From: Acidimicrobiia bacterium
GTDB lineage: Bacteria; Actinomycetota; Acidimicrobiia; Acidimicrobiales; Bin134
Assembly (NCBI GenBank): GCA_022819825.1
Contig: JAJEGM010000033.1
Location: 1 to 32,136, forward strand
Direction of reading: 5' to 3'
Length of the DNA stretch: 32,136 nucleotides
Part shown: in pieces, positions 1 to 8,801 of the stretch
Layout: each line of letters starts with the position of its first letter
How positions within the stretch are numbered: the stretch's first letter is position 1
Position numbers and translations under genes: made by a program
Notes under the pieces: generated by a model
Database searches by the model: none
What the model was told of the DNA's origin: nothing
Seen by the model: the letters and a program-made list of their open reading frames with translations, nothing else

Positions 1-102
1 GGGCGTCTGCACCCGAACCACCACCTCGCCCAACACCTCCTCGACGCCGGTCACCTCCAAACCGAGCGCGCCGAACCACGCCGCTGCACTACCTTCAACC
101 AC
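1..102 (-). CDS. ISL3 family transposase, N-terminal fragment (cut by window edge)
   Basis: A reverse-strand frame opens at GTG (102..100), six bases after a GGGAGG Shine-Dalgarno. It runs off the window after 34 codons. The visible residues include AAWFGALGLEVTGVEE followed by a run rich in Val and Glu. This resembles the N-terminus of actinobacterial ISL3-family transposases, which begin with a short strand-turn segment before a zinc-ribbon and the DDE nuclease. None of the catalytic residues are visible. The family call rests on the N-terminal pattern and the adjoining IS-like terminus, so it is moderate. Confidence 0.55.
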   Translation of the reverse strand, partial: MVEGSAAAWFGALGLEVTGVEEVLGEVVVRVQTP

Positions 103-178
103 CGGGGGCCTCCCGTCTCTTGGACTATGTGTCAGTCACAATAATCGGCGAGGCCCCCACCCTCAGTGGTGGACCCCC
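1..178 (-). mobile_element. End of an ISL3-type insertion sequence (partial)
   Basis: The first 178 bases read on the reverse strand as the start-side end of an insertion sequence. A terminal tract GGGGGTCCACC lies at 178..168, followed by about 65 bases of leader and then a transposase start. The leader holds a 9-bp inverted repeat, GGGGGCCTC (104-112) against GAGGCCCCC (150-158). Such a hairpin could shield the transposase start from outside transcription. The junction at about 178/179 falls inside the reading frame of a restriction specificity gene. The other IS end and the target duplication lie outside the window, so the exact boundary is inferred. Confidence 0.6.
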
Positions 179-1102
179 AAATCACCCTGGTCCCAGCTTC
201 GACGCGAAGAGCCACTTAAGTCTCCTGAACTTATAGGCAAGTACCAAGTGCAAGAACAAGTTTCAGTTGACCGTAGGGGCTCCATACGCTTCCCTGTATT
301 CGCGGAGATCCCCATCATGCTGCCGCCATTGAGGGAACAGCGAAAGATTGCAGAGATTCTCGACACGATTGATGAATCTATCCACGGCACTGAACGCCTT
401 ATTGCCAAGCTCACCGCTGCCCGATTAGGGATCCTGTATGGTCAACTCGCCTCTGGCATGTCAGCATCCCGGCCACCGGAGTGGAAGGTCTTGCAACTTT
501 CAGAGCTATTGGGGAAGCGCAATCCTGCAATGCGAAGTGGCCCATTCGGGAGCACCCTACTCGCTGCTGATCTCGTGGACGTAGGTGTTCCTCTGCTGGG
601 AATTGACAACGTTCAGCCAGAGCGGTTTGTCGCTGAATACAATCGATTTGTTGCACCTACGAAGGCTCTAGAGCTGTTTCGCTACAGAGTGTTCCCGAAA
701 GACTTGATGATAACCGTCATGGGCACGGTAGGACGAAGCTGCATCGTGCCGGAAGACGTGGGAGAGGCGTTGTCTAGTAAACACGTGTGGACTTTGACTC
801 TTGACTCAAGTAGGTACCTGCCTGAGCTGGCCTGCCTTCAGATAAACTACAGCCCTTGGGTGCTCGCTCATTTTGGTCGTGACGAGCAGGGCGGGATCAT
901 GTCGGCGATCCGATCCGAAACACTCCGATCCCTACGTTTGCCAACCCCGCCGATGGCTGAGCAAGAGAGGATTTGGGCAGTGCTGAAAGAAGCAAAAGGC
1001 AGGATTGAGACTCAAGTAGCCGTCCTTTCCAAGTTAAGGGATACAAGAGATGGTCTCTCTGCAGATCTGCTTTCTGGCCGCGTTCGGACGGTAGCTGCGT
1101 GA
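179..1102 (+). pseudogene. hsdS: Type I restriction specificity subunit (HsdS), 5'-truncated by IS
   Basis: HsdS sets DNA target choice for the type I methylase and endonuclease. It normally has two target-recognition domains (TRDs), each followed by a conserved helical spacer. Here the frame is open from the IS junction at 179 and begins inside the end of TRD1. It continues through the central spacer (PLREQRKIAEILDTID, near 325-372), a complete TRD2, and the C-terminal spacer with PPMAEQERIWAVLKEAKGRI. Only about 300 of the usual 400 or more residues remain. GTG at 248 is a possible internal restart but has only a weak ribosome site. The stop overlaps the hsdR start (GTGA, 1099-1102). GC is visibly lower than in the metabolic genes downstream. 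hsdM is not in the window and may lie beyond the IS or be lost. Confidence 0.85.
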
Positions 1103-2433
1103 GTTCAGGGCCAGAGTGGGAGCGGGTTGAGAAGCCGCTGCTTGAGCATCTGAAGTCCATGGGGTGGGAGACGCTGATTTGGAGGGAGCGTCAGGAGGCT
1201 GATGCTGTTGGTCGGGACTCTGAGCGAGATGTGCTGTTGGAGCGGCGGTTAGGGTCGGCGCTGCGGCGGAACAATTTGGGGTCGAATGGAGAGCCTTGGC
1301 TCGACCAGGGGCGGGTTAAATCGGCGATAGCGGAGTTGCGAACAGTGCCTGCGGGGGTGGGGCTGTTGGAAGCTAACCGGCTATCAACGGAACTCCTGCT
1401 GGGTGGATTTGCGGTTCCGGGATTGGATGGGGGTCGGGAGCAGATCGTTGACTACGTCTGCTGGGACGACTGGTCGGCCAACGATTTCTTGGCAATTTCG
1501 CAGTTTCCGGTGGCTACTCCGGGGAAGAGGCCGAATATCCGGCCGGATGTGACGCTGTTTGTGAACGGCATCCCACTAGTGGTGATCGAGGCGAAGCCGC
1601 CGGGTTCTGAGAGCGGGATCACGGATGCCATTGATCAGTTGCGTCGTTATGCCAATCAGCGTGACAGTGAAGCGCCTGAAGGTGCAGAGCAACTGTTTTG
1701 GACGAATCAATTCACGGTGGCTACCACTGGGGAACGGGCTGAGGCGGGAACGTTCTCCGCTTTGCCCGAGCACTACCTGGCTTGGCAAGACCCTCATCCC
1801 TCGTCGAAGGAAGATGTTGCGGAGTCTCTGGGCATGCTTGTCGAGGCAGTCACCCAGCAAGAGGTGTTGACGGCTGGGATGTTGGCGCCGGAGCGGTTGC
1901 TAGACATCGTGAGGTACTTTACCCTGTTTATGGACACCGGCTCGGGCCGCACCATCAAGCTGGTATGCCGGTATCAGCAGTACCGGGGAGTGCAGAAGGC
2001 GTTGCAGAGGCTGCTGACCGGCAACACCCGGATCGAGGACGGTCACGTTGATCGGCGGGGTGGGATCATCTGGCATACCCAAGGGTTGGGCAAGAGCCTG
2101 ACCATGGTGTTCTTGATTCGGGCGATGCGCAGCCATCCCGAGCTGCGGAAGTTCAAGATCGTTCTGGTAACCGACCGCACAGATTTGGAGGTGCAGCTGC
2201 GCGACACTGCGGCCTTGACCGGCGAGACGGTGAAGGTCGCCCGCAGCGCGGCCGAAACGCGGGAACTGCTGAGGCAGCCAGGTCCTGCTGTGGTGATGGC
2301 GATGATCCAGAAGAATCGCGACACCTCCGGTGGGAACGATGATGGGCTGACGGATGAGGAGGCGTTTGAGGTTCTGAACAAGTCGGAGTCGATTCTGGTG
2401 ATGGTGGATGAGGCCCACCGCTCACAGGCATAG
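1099..2433 (+). pseudogene. hsdR: Type I restriction endonuclease HsdR, 5' half, ends at in-frame amber
   Basis: HsdR is the ATP-driven translocase and nuclease of type I restriction systems. This part encodes the PD-(D/E)XK nuclease with D150 and E164-A-K166, then the family's QxxxY motif (Q180 to Y184). The first RecA-like lobe follows, with Walker A GLGKS (329-333) and Walker B DEAH (437-440). Four codons later TAG at 2431-2433 ends the frame. Homology continues in the same frame directly after it, so this is a single nonsense change, not a frameshift. Read through, the protein would be 1078 residues, a normal HsdR length. The GTG start overlaps the hsdS stop by four bases, implying translational coupling. 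Amber suppression or a sequencing error are the alternatives to a real pseudogene. Confidence 0.85.
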
Positions 2434-2448
2434 ACGCTGCACGCCAAT

Positions 2449-4335
2449 TTGATGAGCGCGGTGCCAAATGCGGCACGGATCGGCTTCACCGGTACGCCGA
2501 TCATCATGGGCAAGCGGAAGAAGACGCTTGAGATCTTCGGCGACTACATCGATCGGTACACGCTGGCTCAGTCGGAGGCCGATGAGTCCACGGTGCCGAT
2601 CTTCTATGAGGGACGCACAACAGATGCGGCGGTCAGCGGGGCGTCGAGGATGGACGAGGTGTTCTTCCAGTGGTTCCGCGATCTCACCGAACATCAGCGT
2701 GAGATCCTTCAGAAGAAGTACGCCACTACCGCACAAGTGCTAGAGGCGCCTGAGCTGATCGCTGTCAAGGCCAAGGACATCTTGCGCCACTACATCGCCA
2801 CGGTGATGCCCGACCGGTTCAAGGGCATGATCGTTGCCACCAGCCGGGAGGCGTGTCTGCGGTACTACGACGCATTGAACTCGGCACGAGATGAGTTGGT
2901 CGTCGAGCTAGAAGGGCGTGGAGGCGAATCGCTTGATGGTTCTAGTGAGGTGATTGATCCTGACGGGTCGTTTCTGCGAGGCGCCGTGGGGCAGATCACC
3001 TTGATTCGTGCCCTTGAATTCGCCCCGATCATCTCTGGGGATCACAACGACCCGCCGAACTACGCCGAGTGGACCGACAAACAACGCCAACAGGCACATA
3101 TCAACAGCTTCAAGCTTCCGCTAGGAGCTGACGTGGAGGGCCATAGCCCGTTGGGGCTGCTGATCGTGAAGTCGATGCTGCTTACAGGGTTCGATGCACC
3201 GTGGGCTCAAGCCCTGTACCTCGACCGGATGATCCAGGAGGCCGAGCTGCTTCAAGCCGTCGCCCGAGTCAATCGGACTGCTCCGAAGAAGTCCCATGGG
3301 TTGGTGGTGGATTACTACGGGGTGTCCTCACAGCTCACCCAGGCCCTTGCCGTCTATGCCGGCGACGACGGGGAGATTGATCCCGATGTCGAGGGTGCGC
3401 TGCGGCCGTTGACCGCCGAGATCGAGAAGTTGGAACCGCAGCGTCAGCGGGTTCGCCAGCTCTTTGTTCAGCGGGGAGTGGAGCCGGCTGCGACCGAAGA
3501 GGCGCTGGAGGCTTGCGTTTGGCTGCTGAAAGACGAGCGGCTCCGGGCCGAGTTCGACGTGGCGCTGCGAATATTCCTCTGCACGTTTGACATCGTGCTG
3601 CCTCGACCTGAGGCACTGCCCTATGTGGACGACGTCAATCTGTTCAGCGCGATCCAGATTCGCACTCGGCGTCGCTATCGGGATACGCCTGAAGGTGATT
3701 TCGACCCGCTCAAGTACAAGGAGAAGGTCCGTCTACTGATCGATGAGCACATCACCGTGCTCGATCTGACCCAGAACATTCCTCCGGCGAGAATCACCGA
3801 CCCTGACTTTCGGATTCGCCTCAAAGGGGTCAGCACAGATCGGGCCAAGGCTTCGGAGATGGAGCACGCGGTGCGCCACCACATCCGAGAGCACATCGAC
3901 GAGGATCCCGCCTACTACGGAAAGCTCTCGAAGCGGGTTGACGAGATTCTCGAGAGGCTTGAGGACCGGTGGGATCAGATCGCCCTGGAGTTTGAAGAGC
4001 TGATTGCCCAGATCAACGCCGGGCGCAGCGACGAGGACAACACCGGGCTCGATCCGGACACCGAGCTGCCCTTCCACGGCCTCATGGCCGACAAGGTGGC
4101 CAGCTCTAATCCTGATGCCGCTGACCTTCTCATCGAGCTCACCCACAATCTGGTCTCAGACGTCAGCACGACCATTGGCACCGTGCGCTTTTGGGACAAT
4201 CCCACCAAGCAAGACGAGCTCCGCAAGAGCATCAAGCGCAATCTCGACTACAGCAAGTTGTTCGAATACGAAAGCCTTGATGAGCTAGCCGTCGATCTTG
4301 TCGACCTCGCCAAAGCCAACCAGCACCGGCTCTGA
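2449..4335 (+). pseudogene. hsdR: Type I restriction endonuclease HsdR, 3' half (after amber)
   Basis: This is the continuation of HsdR in the same frame as the 5' half. The residues straight after the amber codon (TLHANLM) fit the usual segment following the DEAH box. The motif III region GFTGTPI comes next. The second RecA lobe is present, with LLTGFDAP and the arginine-finger motif QAVARVNR (about 269-276 of this fragment). The C-terminal helical domain then runs to a TGA at 4333-4335. TTG 2449 or ATG 2452 could restart translation, but no good ribosome site precedes them. The fragment alone would lack both the nuclease and Walker A, so it could not act as a restriction enzyme. Its stop overlaps the start of the metalloprotease gene. 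Confidence 0.85.
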
Positions 4336-5084
4336 TGACTTCTACGGCTTTAGCCTCCATCCACGAGCTACCGGAGCTCGTTGTCGGGGACCTCGTTCTG
4401 GTGGTCGCACCGGCCAGCGACCGGACCACAATCGAGATCACCGTTGAGCGCGATGCCACCCTGGTTCTCAAGGCACCCCACGACACCTCTGTGGAGCGGG
4501 CTACCCAGTTTGTGAACGACAAACGCCAGTGGGTATACCGCAAACTGGCCGAGAAGGACGCCCTTACCGGCCCGCCGATCACCAAGCAGTTCGTGGAAGG
4601 GGAGGGATTCGCCTACCTCGGTCGCAGCTACCGACTCACGCTCATAGAGGGGGTTGCGGATGTACGCCTCGAACGAGGCCGCTTCCACATGAACCCGTCT
4701 CAAGCCAGCGAAGGCGCTGCCGCAATACGCCGCTGGTACACCACTACCGGCGCTCTGTGGCTCCAAAAGAGAGTCCGCCCCTGGGTCAAGCGGATGGGCC
4801 AGGACGACATCGACGTCGCAGTACGCGACCTCGGCTACCGCTGGGGCTCAGCCCGCCCCACCGAAGGACCCCAGAACATCAACGTCCACTGGGCCGCTCT
4901 CCAACTCCCACCCAGCCTCATCGATTACATCCTCGTCCACGAACTCGCCCACCTCTACGAAACCAACCACACCCCTGAGTTCTGGGCCATCGTCGCCCGC
5001 CTCATGCCCGCCTACGAAACCCACAAGACCGTCCTCGCCACCTTCGGAAAGAACATCTGGCTCGGCTCCGTTGACGAGCAGTAG
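4335..5084 (+). CDS. SprT/YgjP-like (DUF45) zinc metallopeptidase, restriction-linked
   Basis: The 249-residue protein carries the zinc-protease motif HELAH (H202, E203, H206) with a likely third ligand at H212 in the context NHTPEFW. This is the pattern of the YgjP/DUF45 family, also annotated as M48-like or SprT-like. The N-terminal 120 residues form a beta-rich region typical of the family. No signal peptide is visible, so it is probably cytoplasmic. ATG 4335 overlaps the hsdR stop (TGATG), making it the last gene of the restriction operon. DUF45 genes often sit beside hsdR, but their role there is not settled. All apparent catalytic residues are intact although the two genes upstream are broken. 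Confidence 0.85.
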   Translation: MTSTALASIHELPELVVGDLVLVVAPASDRTTIEITVERDATLVLKAPHDTSVERATQFVNDKRQWVYRKLAEKDALTGPPITKQFVEGEGFAYLGRSYRLTLIEGVADVRLERGRFHMNPSQASEGAAAIRRWYTTTGALWLQKRVRPWVKRMGQDDIDVAVRDLGYRWGSARPTEGPQNINVHWAALQLPPSLIDYILVHELAHLYETNHTPEFWAIVARLMPAYETHKTVLATFGKNIWLGSVDEQ

Positions 5085-5116
5085 GCAGAACAGGTGCTCA
5101 GGAAGGGGAGAAAGGC

Positions 5117-5157
5117 GTAACCCCGGCCGTTTGCCGAATCAGGGACGGTTCCGGGGT
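5117..5157 (+). repeat. 41-bp inverted repeat, left copy
   Basis: This 41-base segment matches the reverse complement of 5943-5983 at 40 of 41 positions (T at 5140 pairs with the G-equivalent of the other copy). The two copies flank the Abi-like gene. Each copy is itself an imperfect hairpin. ACCCCGG-CCGT at its left pairs with ACGGTTCCGGGGT at its right, with a two-base bulge and a loop of about 14 bases. Confidence 0.9.
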
Positions 5158-5230
5158 CTAGGCCAGTAACTGTATCGGGCGCCGAGGTGCTGGGCAACGA
5201 CTTTTTCGGGTTTAGCAGCCTGGGTGTTTG

Positions 5231-5917
5231 TCAGGCCGGTCTGGAGGCCAGAACATCTGGGATACGGGAAAGTCCATTCATCCAGAAGTAAGTGTCGAGG
5301 CACATCCATTGCACGAGTTCCATGATCAACCTTGCGTCATCTGCCAGTTCCCGGCGGTGTATCGCCTCGTGATGAGCGACACGGTTTCTCAAGAAATGGA
5401 GTCTGTTCATCCGAGACTCCACCTCGGCCCGTATTCGAGCCGCGTTGCCAGCTGAAGAATGGTTCGGGAATTGTGCAGTAAGAGCGGGTACCCACAATGT
5501 TGTGTGGTACCGCGGCGAACAAAGGAATCTCCAGAACCCAAATCCGAGTTGAGTCATCACGCTGTCCTGAGTTGTTGACTGCTCCTCGTTCCTTGCTGCC
5601 CGCTGTTTTGCCTTCGCAATCACCTTGAGAATGTGTCTGTTGCTTCGACCAGCAAATGACGCAGCCTGGTCATACCAAGGAGATGACAGACCTGCTGATG
5701 CGGTGAGTTCGGTCAGGGCCTCGTCGAAGCGGTTCCGAAGTACGACTTCGAGGCGGCCGAGGTCTTCGAGGAAGGCGGCGGCGATTTGGGCGTTCCACGC
5801 GTAAAGGTCGAGTGCTCGGTTTGGGTCGTTGTCGCAGTCGTCTAGGTACGACCGCAGGCGGTCATAGCTCAAGCGATCCAAAATCACGGCAGGATCAAAC
5901 GTTGACGGGTTGGACAT
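5231..5917 (-). CDS. Abi-like HEPN-domain protein (abortive infection family)
   Basis: The 228-residue protein resembles the Abi_2/AbiD-F group of abortive-infection proteins. Near the N-terminus is a helix with LEVVLRNRFDEAL. Near the C-terminus is LRNRVAHHEAI, in which R177, N178 and H182 fit the RNxxxH signature of HEPN ribonucleases. HEPN proteins of this type usually cut RNA and stop growth after phage attack; that role is family knowledge, not shown here. ATG 5917 is preferred over a TTG one codon upstream; a weak GAGGG lies nine bases before the ATG. The gene stands alone, opposite in direction to the restriction operon, and is bracketed by two 41-bp inverted repeats. No antitoxin partner is seen next to it. 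Confidence 0.75.
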   Translation of the reverse strand: MSNPSTFDPAVILDRLSYDRLRSYLDDCDNDPNRALDLYAWNAQIAAAFLEDLGRLEVVLRNRFDEALTELTASAGLSSPWYDQAASFAGRSNRHILKVIAKAKQRAARNEEQSTTQDSVMTQLGFGFWRFLCSPRYHTTLWVPALTAQFPNHSSAGNAARIRAEVESRMNRLHFLRNRVAHHEAIHRRELADDARLIMELVQWMCLDTYFWMNGLSRIPDVLASRPA

Positions 5918-5942
5918 CAACCGGTACCCTCACTTCTGAAAA

Positions 5943-5983
5943 CCCCGGAACCGTCCCTGCTTCGGCAAACGGCCGGGGTTACG
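5943..5983 (-). repeat. 41-bp inverted repeat, right copy
   Basis: Reverse-complement partner of 5117-5157, with one mismatch in 41. It begins 25 bases upstream of the Abi-like start codon, so it may contain or influence that gene's promoter. Sequence similarity falls off sharply just outside both copies, leaving only a shared AAAG stretch. This suggests a discrete repeat unit and not a long duplication. Confidence 0.9.
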
Positions 5984-6023
5984 TCTTTGTGGGGGGAAGT
6001 GAGGACGGCGGGATGCCGCGATA

Positions 6024-6039
6024 GCTGCCGTCAGGCAGC
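6024..6039 (-). other. Short hairpin between Abi-like and LLM genes
   Basis: GCTGCC (6024-6029), loop GTCA, GGCAGC (6034-6039) form a perfect 6-bp stem in the gap between the right 41-bp repeat and the LLM terminator-like hairpin. No function is assigned. Confidence 0.5.
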
Positions 6040-6055
6040 CGAGTTGAGGCTACCG

Positions 6056-6078
6056 GGGACGGAGGATGTTTCCGTCCC
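6056..6078 (-). terminator. Hairpin after the LLM oxidoreductase gene
   Basis: GGGACGGA (6056-6063) and TCCGTCCC (6071-6078) form a perfect 8-bp stem with a 7-base loop, starting two bases after the reverse-strand stop at 6080-6082. There is no T-run, as is common for actinobacterial terminators, so termination is inferred from position and stem strength. Confidence 0.6.
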
Positions 6079-6079
6079 G

Positions 6080-7018
6080 TTAGCGGCCGGCGGCGGGGCG
6101 GAAGGCGGCGACGACCTCTGCTAGGTAGTCGTGGGCCTCAGATGCGTCGGAGGGGATGGGGAGGTGGGCTCGGAAGTCGGTGACTCCGGCTTCGACCAGG
6201 GCGGGCACGCTGTCCATGGTGGCGGCTAGGTCCACGCCGTCGTCGGTGCGCACGATTGGCAGGGTGCCTACTACGCCGAGGCCCGACGGGTCGCGGTCAT
6301 AGCCGGCTACCGCCTCGCGCATCTGGCCGATGTGGGATTCCATGTCGCCGGCCATGGCGTCGCCCCAGGGGATCCATCCCGAGCCGAACCGGGCGAGGCG
6401 GCGCATGGCCCGGGGGTTGACCGTGCCGCTCACCCAGACGGGCACCCCGCCGGGCTGCACTGGCTGGGGCTGCATGTAGATGCGGGAGAACTCGAGCTGG
6501 TCGTCGCTGAAGTCGGCCGGGCAGGAGCCCCACAGGGCCTGGCATACCGCCAGGGTGTGGTCGAGTTGGCGACCCCGGTCGGCGAAGTCGAGGCCGGCGG
6601 CCTCATACTCCTCGGCCTGCCATCCCACTCCCACGCCGAGGTCAACCCGGCCGCCGGTGAGCACGTCGAGGGTGGCCAGCGACTTGGCCAAGATCACCGG
6701 GCGGCGTAGCGCAGCCAACAAGATGTTGTTGCCCAGCCGGAGGTTGCTGGTGATGGCGCCCAGCGCCGTCAGCACGGTGGTGGGCTCCAGCCAGTGGCCG
6801 TCGGGGCCGGTGGGCTGGCGACCGCCGGCCATGCCCCCCAGCTCGGCCTGGCCGTAGGCTTCCAGATTCTCGCCGAACACCACGTGATCGCTCACCACCA
6901 CTTTGTCCACCCCGGCGGCGTCGGCCGCTTTGGCCAGATCCAGTACGGGCTGCCAGCCCCCCGGGCCCGGGTCGGCGGCGGCGAACGTGCGGAGGTTGAT
7001 GGAGATCAGCGGTGTCAT
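6080..7018 (-). CDS. LLM class (F420-type) oxidoreductase, TIGR03619-like
   Basis: The 312-residue TIM-barrel protein belongs to the luciferase-like monooxygenase superfamily. The N-terminus is followed by DKVVVSDHVVFGENL, a central LRLGNNILLAALRRPVILAKSLATLD, and GGRVDLGVGVGWQAEE. This order is typical of actinobacterial F420-dependent members. Such enzymes move hydride between reduced F420 or flavin and small organic substrates; the substrate here is unknown. ATG 7018 is preceded by AAGG five bases upstream. The gene ends at TAA 6080, just before a strong hairpin. It lies downstream of the SMP-30-like gene on the same strand with a 131-bp gap, so co-transcription is possible but not certain. 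Confidence 0.9.
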   Translation of the reverse strand: MTPLISINLRTFAAADPGPGGWQPVLDLAKAADAAGVDKVVVSDHVVFGENLEAYGQAELGGMAGGRQPTGPDGHWLEPTTVLTALGAITSNLRLGNNILLAALRRPVILAKSLATLDVLTGGRVDLGVGVGWQAEEYEAAGLDFADRGRQLDHTLAVCQALWGSCPADFSDDQLEFSRIYMQPQPVQPGGVPVWVSGTVNPRAMRRLARFGSGWIPWGDAMAGDMESHIGQMREAVAGYDRDPSGLGVVGTLPIVRTDDGVDLAATMDSVPALVEAGVTDFRAHLPIPSDASEAHDYLAEVVAAFRPAAGR

Positions 7019-7149
7019 GGGGCCTTGCTTAGCCGATCAGAGCCTCCGATGACTCAGAGACCGAAGAGTTGGTTGCAATTGTCGACTGACACGGACGACA
7101 AGGTCGGTGGATGAGGCTGGCCGAGCGCAAGGTCATGGCACAGGGTTCA

Positions 7150-7950
7150 TCACTCCAGGTTGACGACTGTGATCTCGCCACCGGGATGGGCCTGGACCTT
7201 TGCCGGATCGATGCTGGGGGCGGTACACACAAACAGACGGGTGCTGGCATCGTCGAGCACGCAGGCGGTGGGGCGGCAACCAGGGAACTCGATGACGTGG
7301 TCCACCGCGCCGCCCTCGCCAACGAGCAGCACCCGGCGGCCCATGGGGTCGGCCACCCATACCCGGCCGTCGGGAGCCAAGCAGATTCCATCGGGCGACC
7401 CTGCGTCCAACTCGGCGAACACCCGCCGGTCGCCTAGCGAGCCGTCTTCGCCCACCGCAAACCAGCTCAACCGTCGGCCCCATGTCTCGGCCACGATCAG
7501 CCGCCGTTTGGGGGTGATGACCATGCCGTTGGCGAATCGCAAACCGTCGGCAGCCACCGACACCTGGCCGTCGGGGCTCACCCGCAGGATCTGGGCGGGC
7601 TGCTCGGGGGCCCGAGCCTCCAGGTCGAACCCGTCGTTGCCGATATAGGCGGTGCCGTCCATATCCACCACCATGTCGTTGATCTTGGAATCCGACACCG
7701 GATTGAGATCGGCGACGACGGTTCCGTCGACCCGGCGCAGCGTGCGGTCGGTGGTGGATACCACCAGCAGCTCGTCTTCGTGGGTCCAGCCCAGCCCTGA
7801 CGGGCGACCTGGCACCTGGGCCTGTTCGGCGAGATCGCCGGATTCAGGATCCCACGAATAGACCAAGCCGCCGAAGACGTCGGAGAACCACAGCTGGCCG
7901 TCCCGCCAGCGGGGCGCCTCGGGGAAGAAGAACCCGGAAGCGACCGTCAC
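7150..7950 (-). CDS. SMP-30/gluconolactonase/LRE-family protein
   Basis: The 266-residue protein has the six-bladed propeller features of the SMP-30 family. FFFPEAPRW supplies the first metal ligand (E11). SKINDMVVDMDGTAYIGN lies mid-protein, then FANGM (N141) and GSPDGICLAPDGRVWVAD (D187). E11, N141 and D187 fit the divalent-metal ligands of the family, so it is probably an active lactonase-type hydrolase acting on a sugar lactone or similar ester. GTG 7950 is the likely start; no clear Shine-Dalgarno is visible. The membrane-protein gene upstream ends 30 bases away on the same strand, suggesting an operon. A role with the LLM oxidoreductase in a shared catabolic step is only an inference. 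Confidence 0.88.
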   Translation of the reverse strand: MTVASGFFFPEAPRWRDGQLWFSDVFGGLVYSWDPESGDLAEQAQVPGRPSGLGWTHEDELLVVSTTDRTLRRVDGTVVADLNPVSDSKINDMVVDMDGTAYIGNDGFDLEARAPEQPAQILRVSPDGQVSVAADGLRFANGMVITPKRRLIVAETWGRRLSWFAVGEDGSLGDRRVFAELDAGSPDGICLAPDGRVWVADPMGRRVLLVGEGGAVDHVIEFPGCRPTACVLDDASTRLFVCTAPSIDPAKVQAHPGGEITVVNLE

Positions 7951-7980
7951 TGACGGGATTCGGCCTAGGTGGCTAACGGA

Positions 7981-8679
7981 CTAGGAAGTCGAAGCGGAAA
8001 CCTTGTCGCTGTAGGACGCATGGCTCAGAGCGATGATCCAGAGTGCCAGCACGATGGCGGTGATGAGGCTGACGGCGTTCCAGAAGCCGTTGGAGTCAAT
8101 TGCTGCGGCCATGAGAAGAAGCAGTGCGGTTGCCAGCATGACGAGGGAGGCGATCCCCTGTATTGCTCGGTGAATCCCTTCGGGAAGAAGGCGGATGCCG
8201 CCTAGTCCGGCAACTCCGATTGATGCGTAGAGCACGGGCCAGGCGATCAGGATGATTCCGAGCTTGGCCGACTGCATGGATACTGCGATGTCCATGCTGC
8301 TGCTTCCGCCGATGCCGTCGTCCAGCACCCTGACTGCCATGTGGTCGAACCCCTCGATCACACCGACGACGAGGAGGGACAGCATGCCCAGCAGCGTCCC
8401 GCCGCGTACCATGTCCCCCACCAGGCCTTGGTCGGTCACAAAGTTCCTCACACTGTTTAGGCCGGTGAGGACGAACATCAGACCGAAGGCGTACAAAACC
8501 GCTGAGGTATGGGTGAGAACCTCGTTGTCAGCCATGGCTTGCACTATGCCGTCGACGTTGTTCCAGTCCACACTGTCAATGAGAACTCCCGGCTTGAGTG
8601 CCCTGCCGACGGCGGATACCACCCCCCCGAACAAGATGTAAACGCCTCCGCGCTGTAACGCAGTTAATGACGACAACAT
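7981..8679 (-). CDS. Hypothetical multi-pass membrane protein
   Basis: No family was recognised. The protein is about 232 residues from ATG 8679, which is chosen because a GGGGGT ribosome site lies six to seven bases upstream. An upstream GTG at 8727 in the same frame has no such site. Hydrophobic segments suggest four or five membrane helices, including GGVYILFGGVVSAVG, LLGMLSLLVVGVIEG, LGIILIAWPVLYASIG and two near the C-terminus (IASLVMLATALLLLMAAA and AVSLITAIVLALWIIAL). The hydrophilic parts are short and no enzyme motif is visible. It precedes the SMP-30-like gene by 30 bases and is probably the first gene of that reverse-strand unit. Confidence 0.7.
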   Translation of the reverse strand: MLSSLTALQRGGVYILFGGVVSAVGRALKPGVLIDSVDWNNVDGIVQAMADNEVLTHTSAVLYAFGLMFVLTGLNSVRNFVTDQGLVGDMVRGGTLLGMLSLLVVGVIEGFDHMAVRVLDDGIGGSSSMDIAVSMQSAKLGIILIAWPVLYASIGVAGLGGIRLLPEGIHRAIQGIASLVMLATALLLLMAAAIDSNGFWNAVSLITAIVLALWIIALSHASYSDKVSASTS

Positions 8680-8801
8680 GCCATACCCCCGATTTCTTCT
8701 GCCCGGTTCATAGGAGCCGGTTCCCACTTCATATTGCCTGCTATGAAACTACATCTCATTTCGTTAGGGGGCAAGGATGCTGATTGTGGGACTGTTCGCC
8801 G

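Noticed and set aside
1900..2418. Reverse-strand open frame of 172 codons inside hsdR
   Set aside because: It lies wholly antisense to clear helicase motifs and has no family resemblance.
5117..5983. Reading the 41-bp repeats as IS terminal repeats of an autonomous transposon
   Set aside because: No transposase is encoded between them, only the Abi-like gene; a passive cassette or paired hairpin repeats remain possible.
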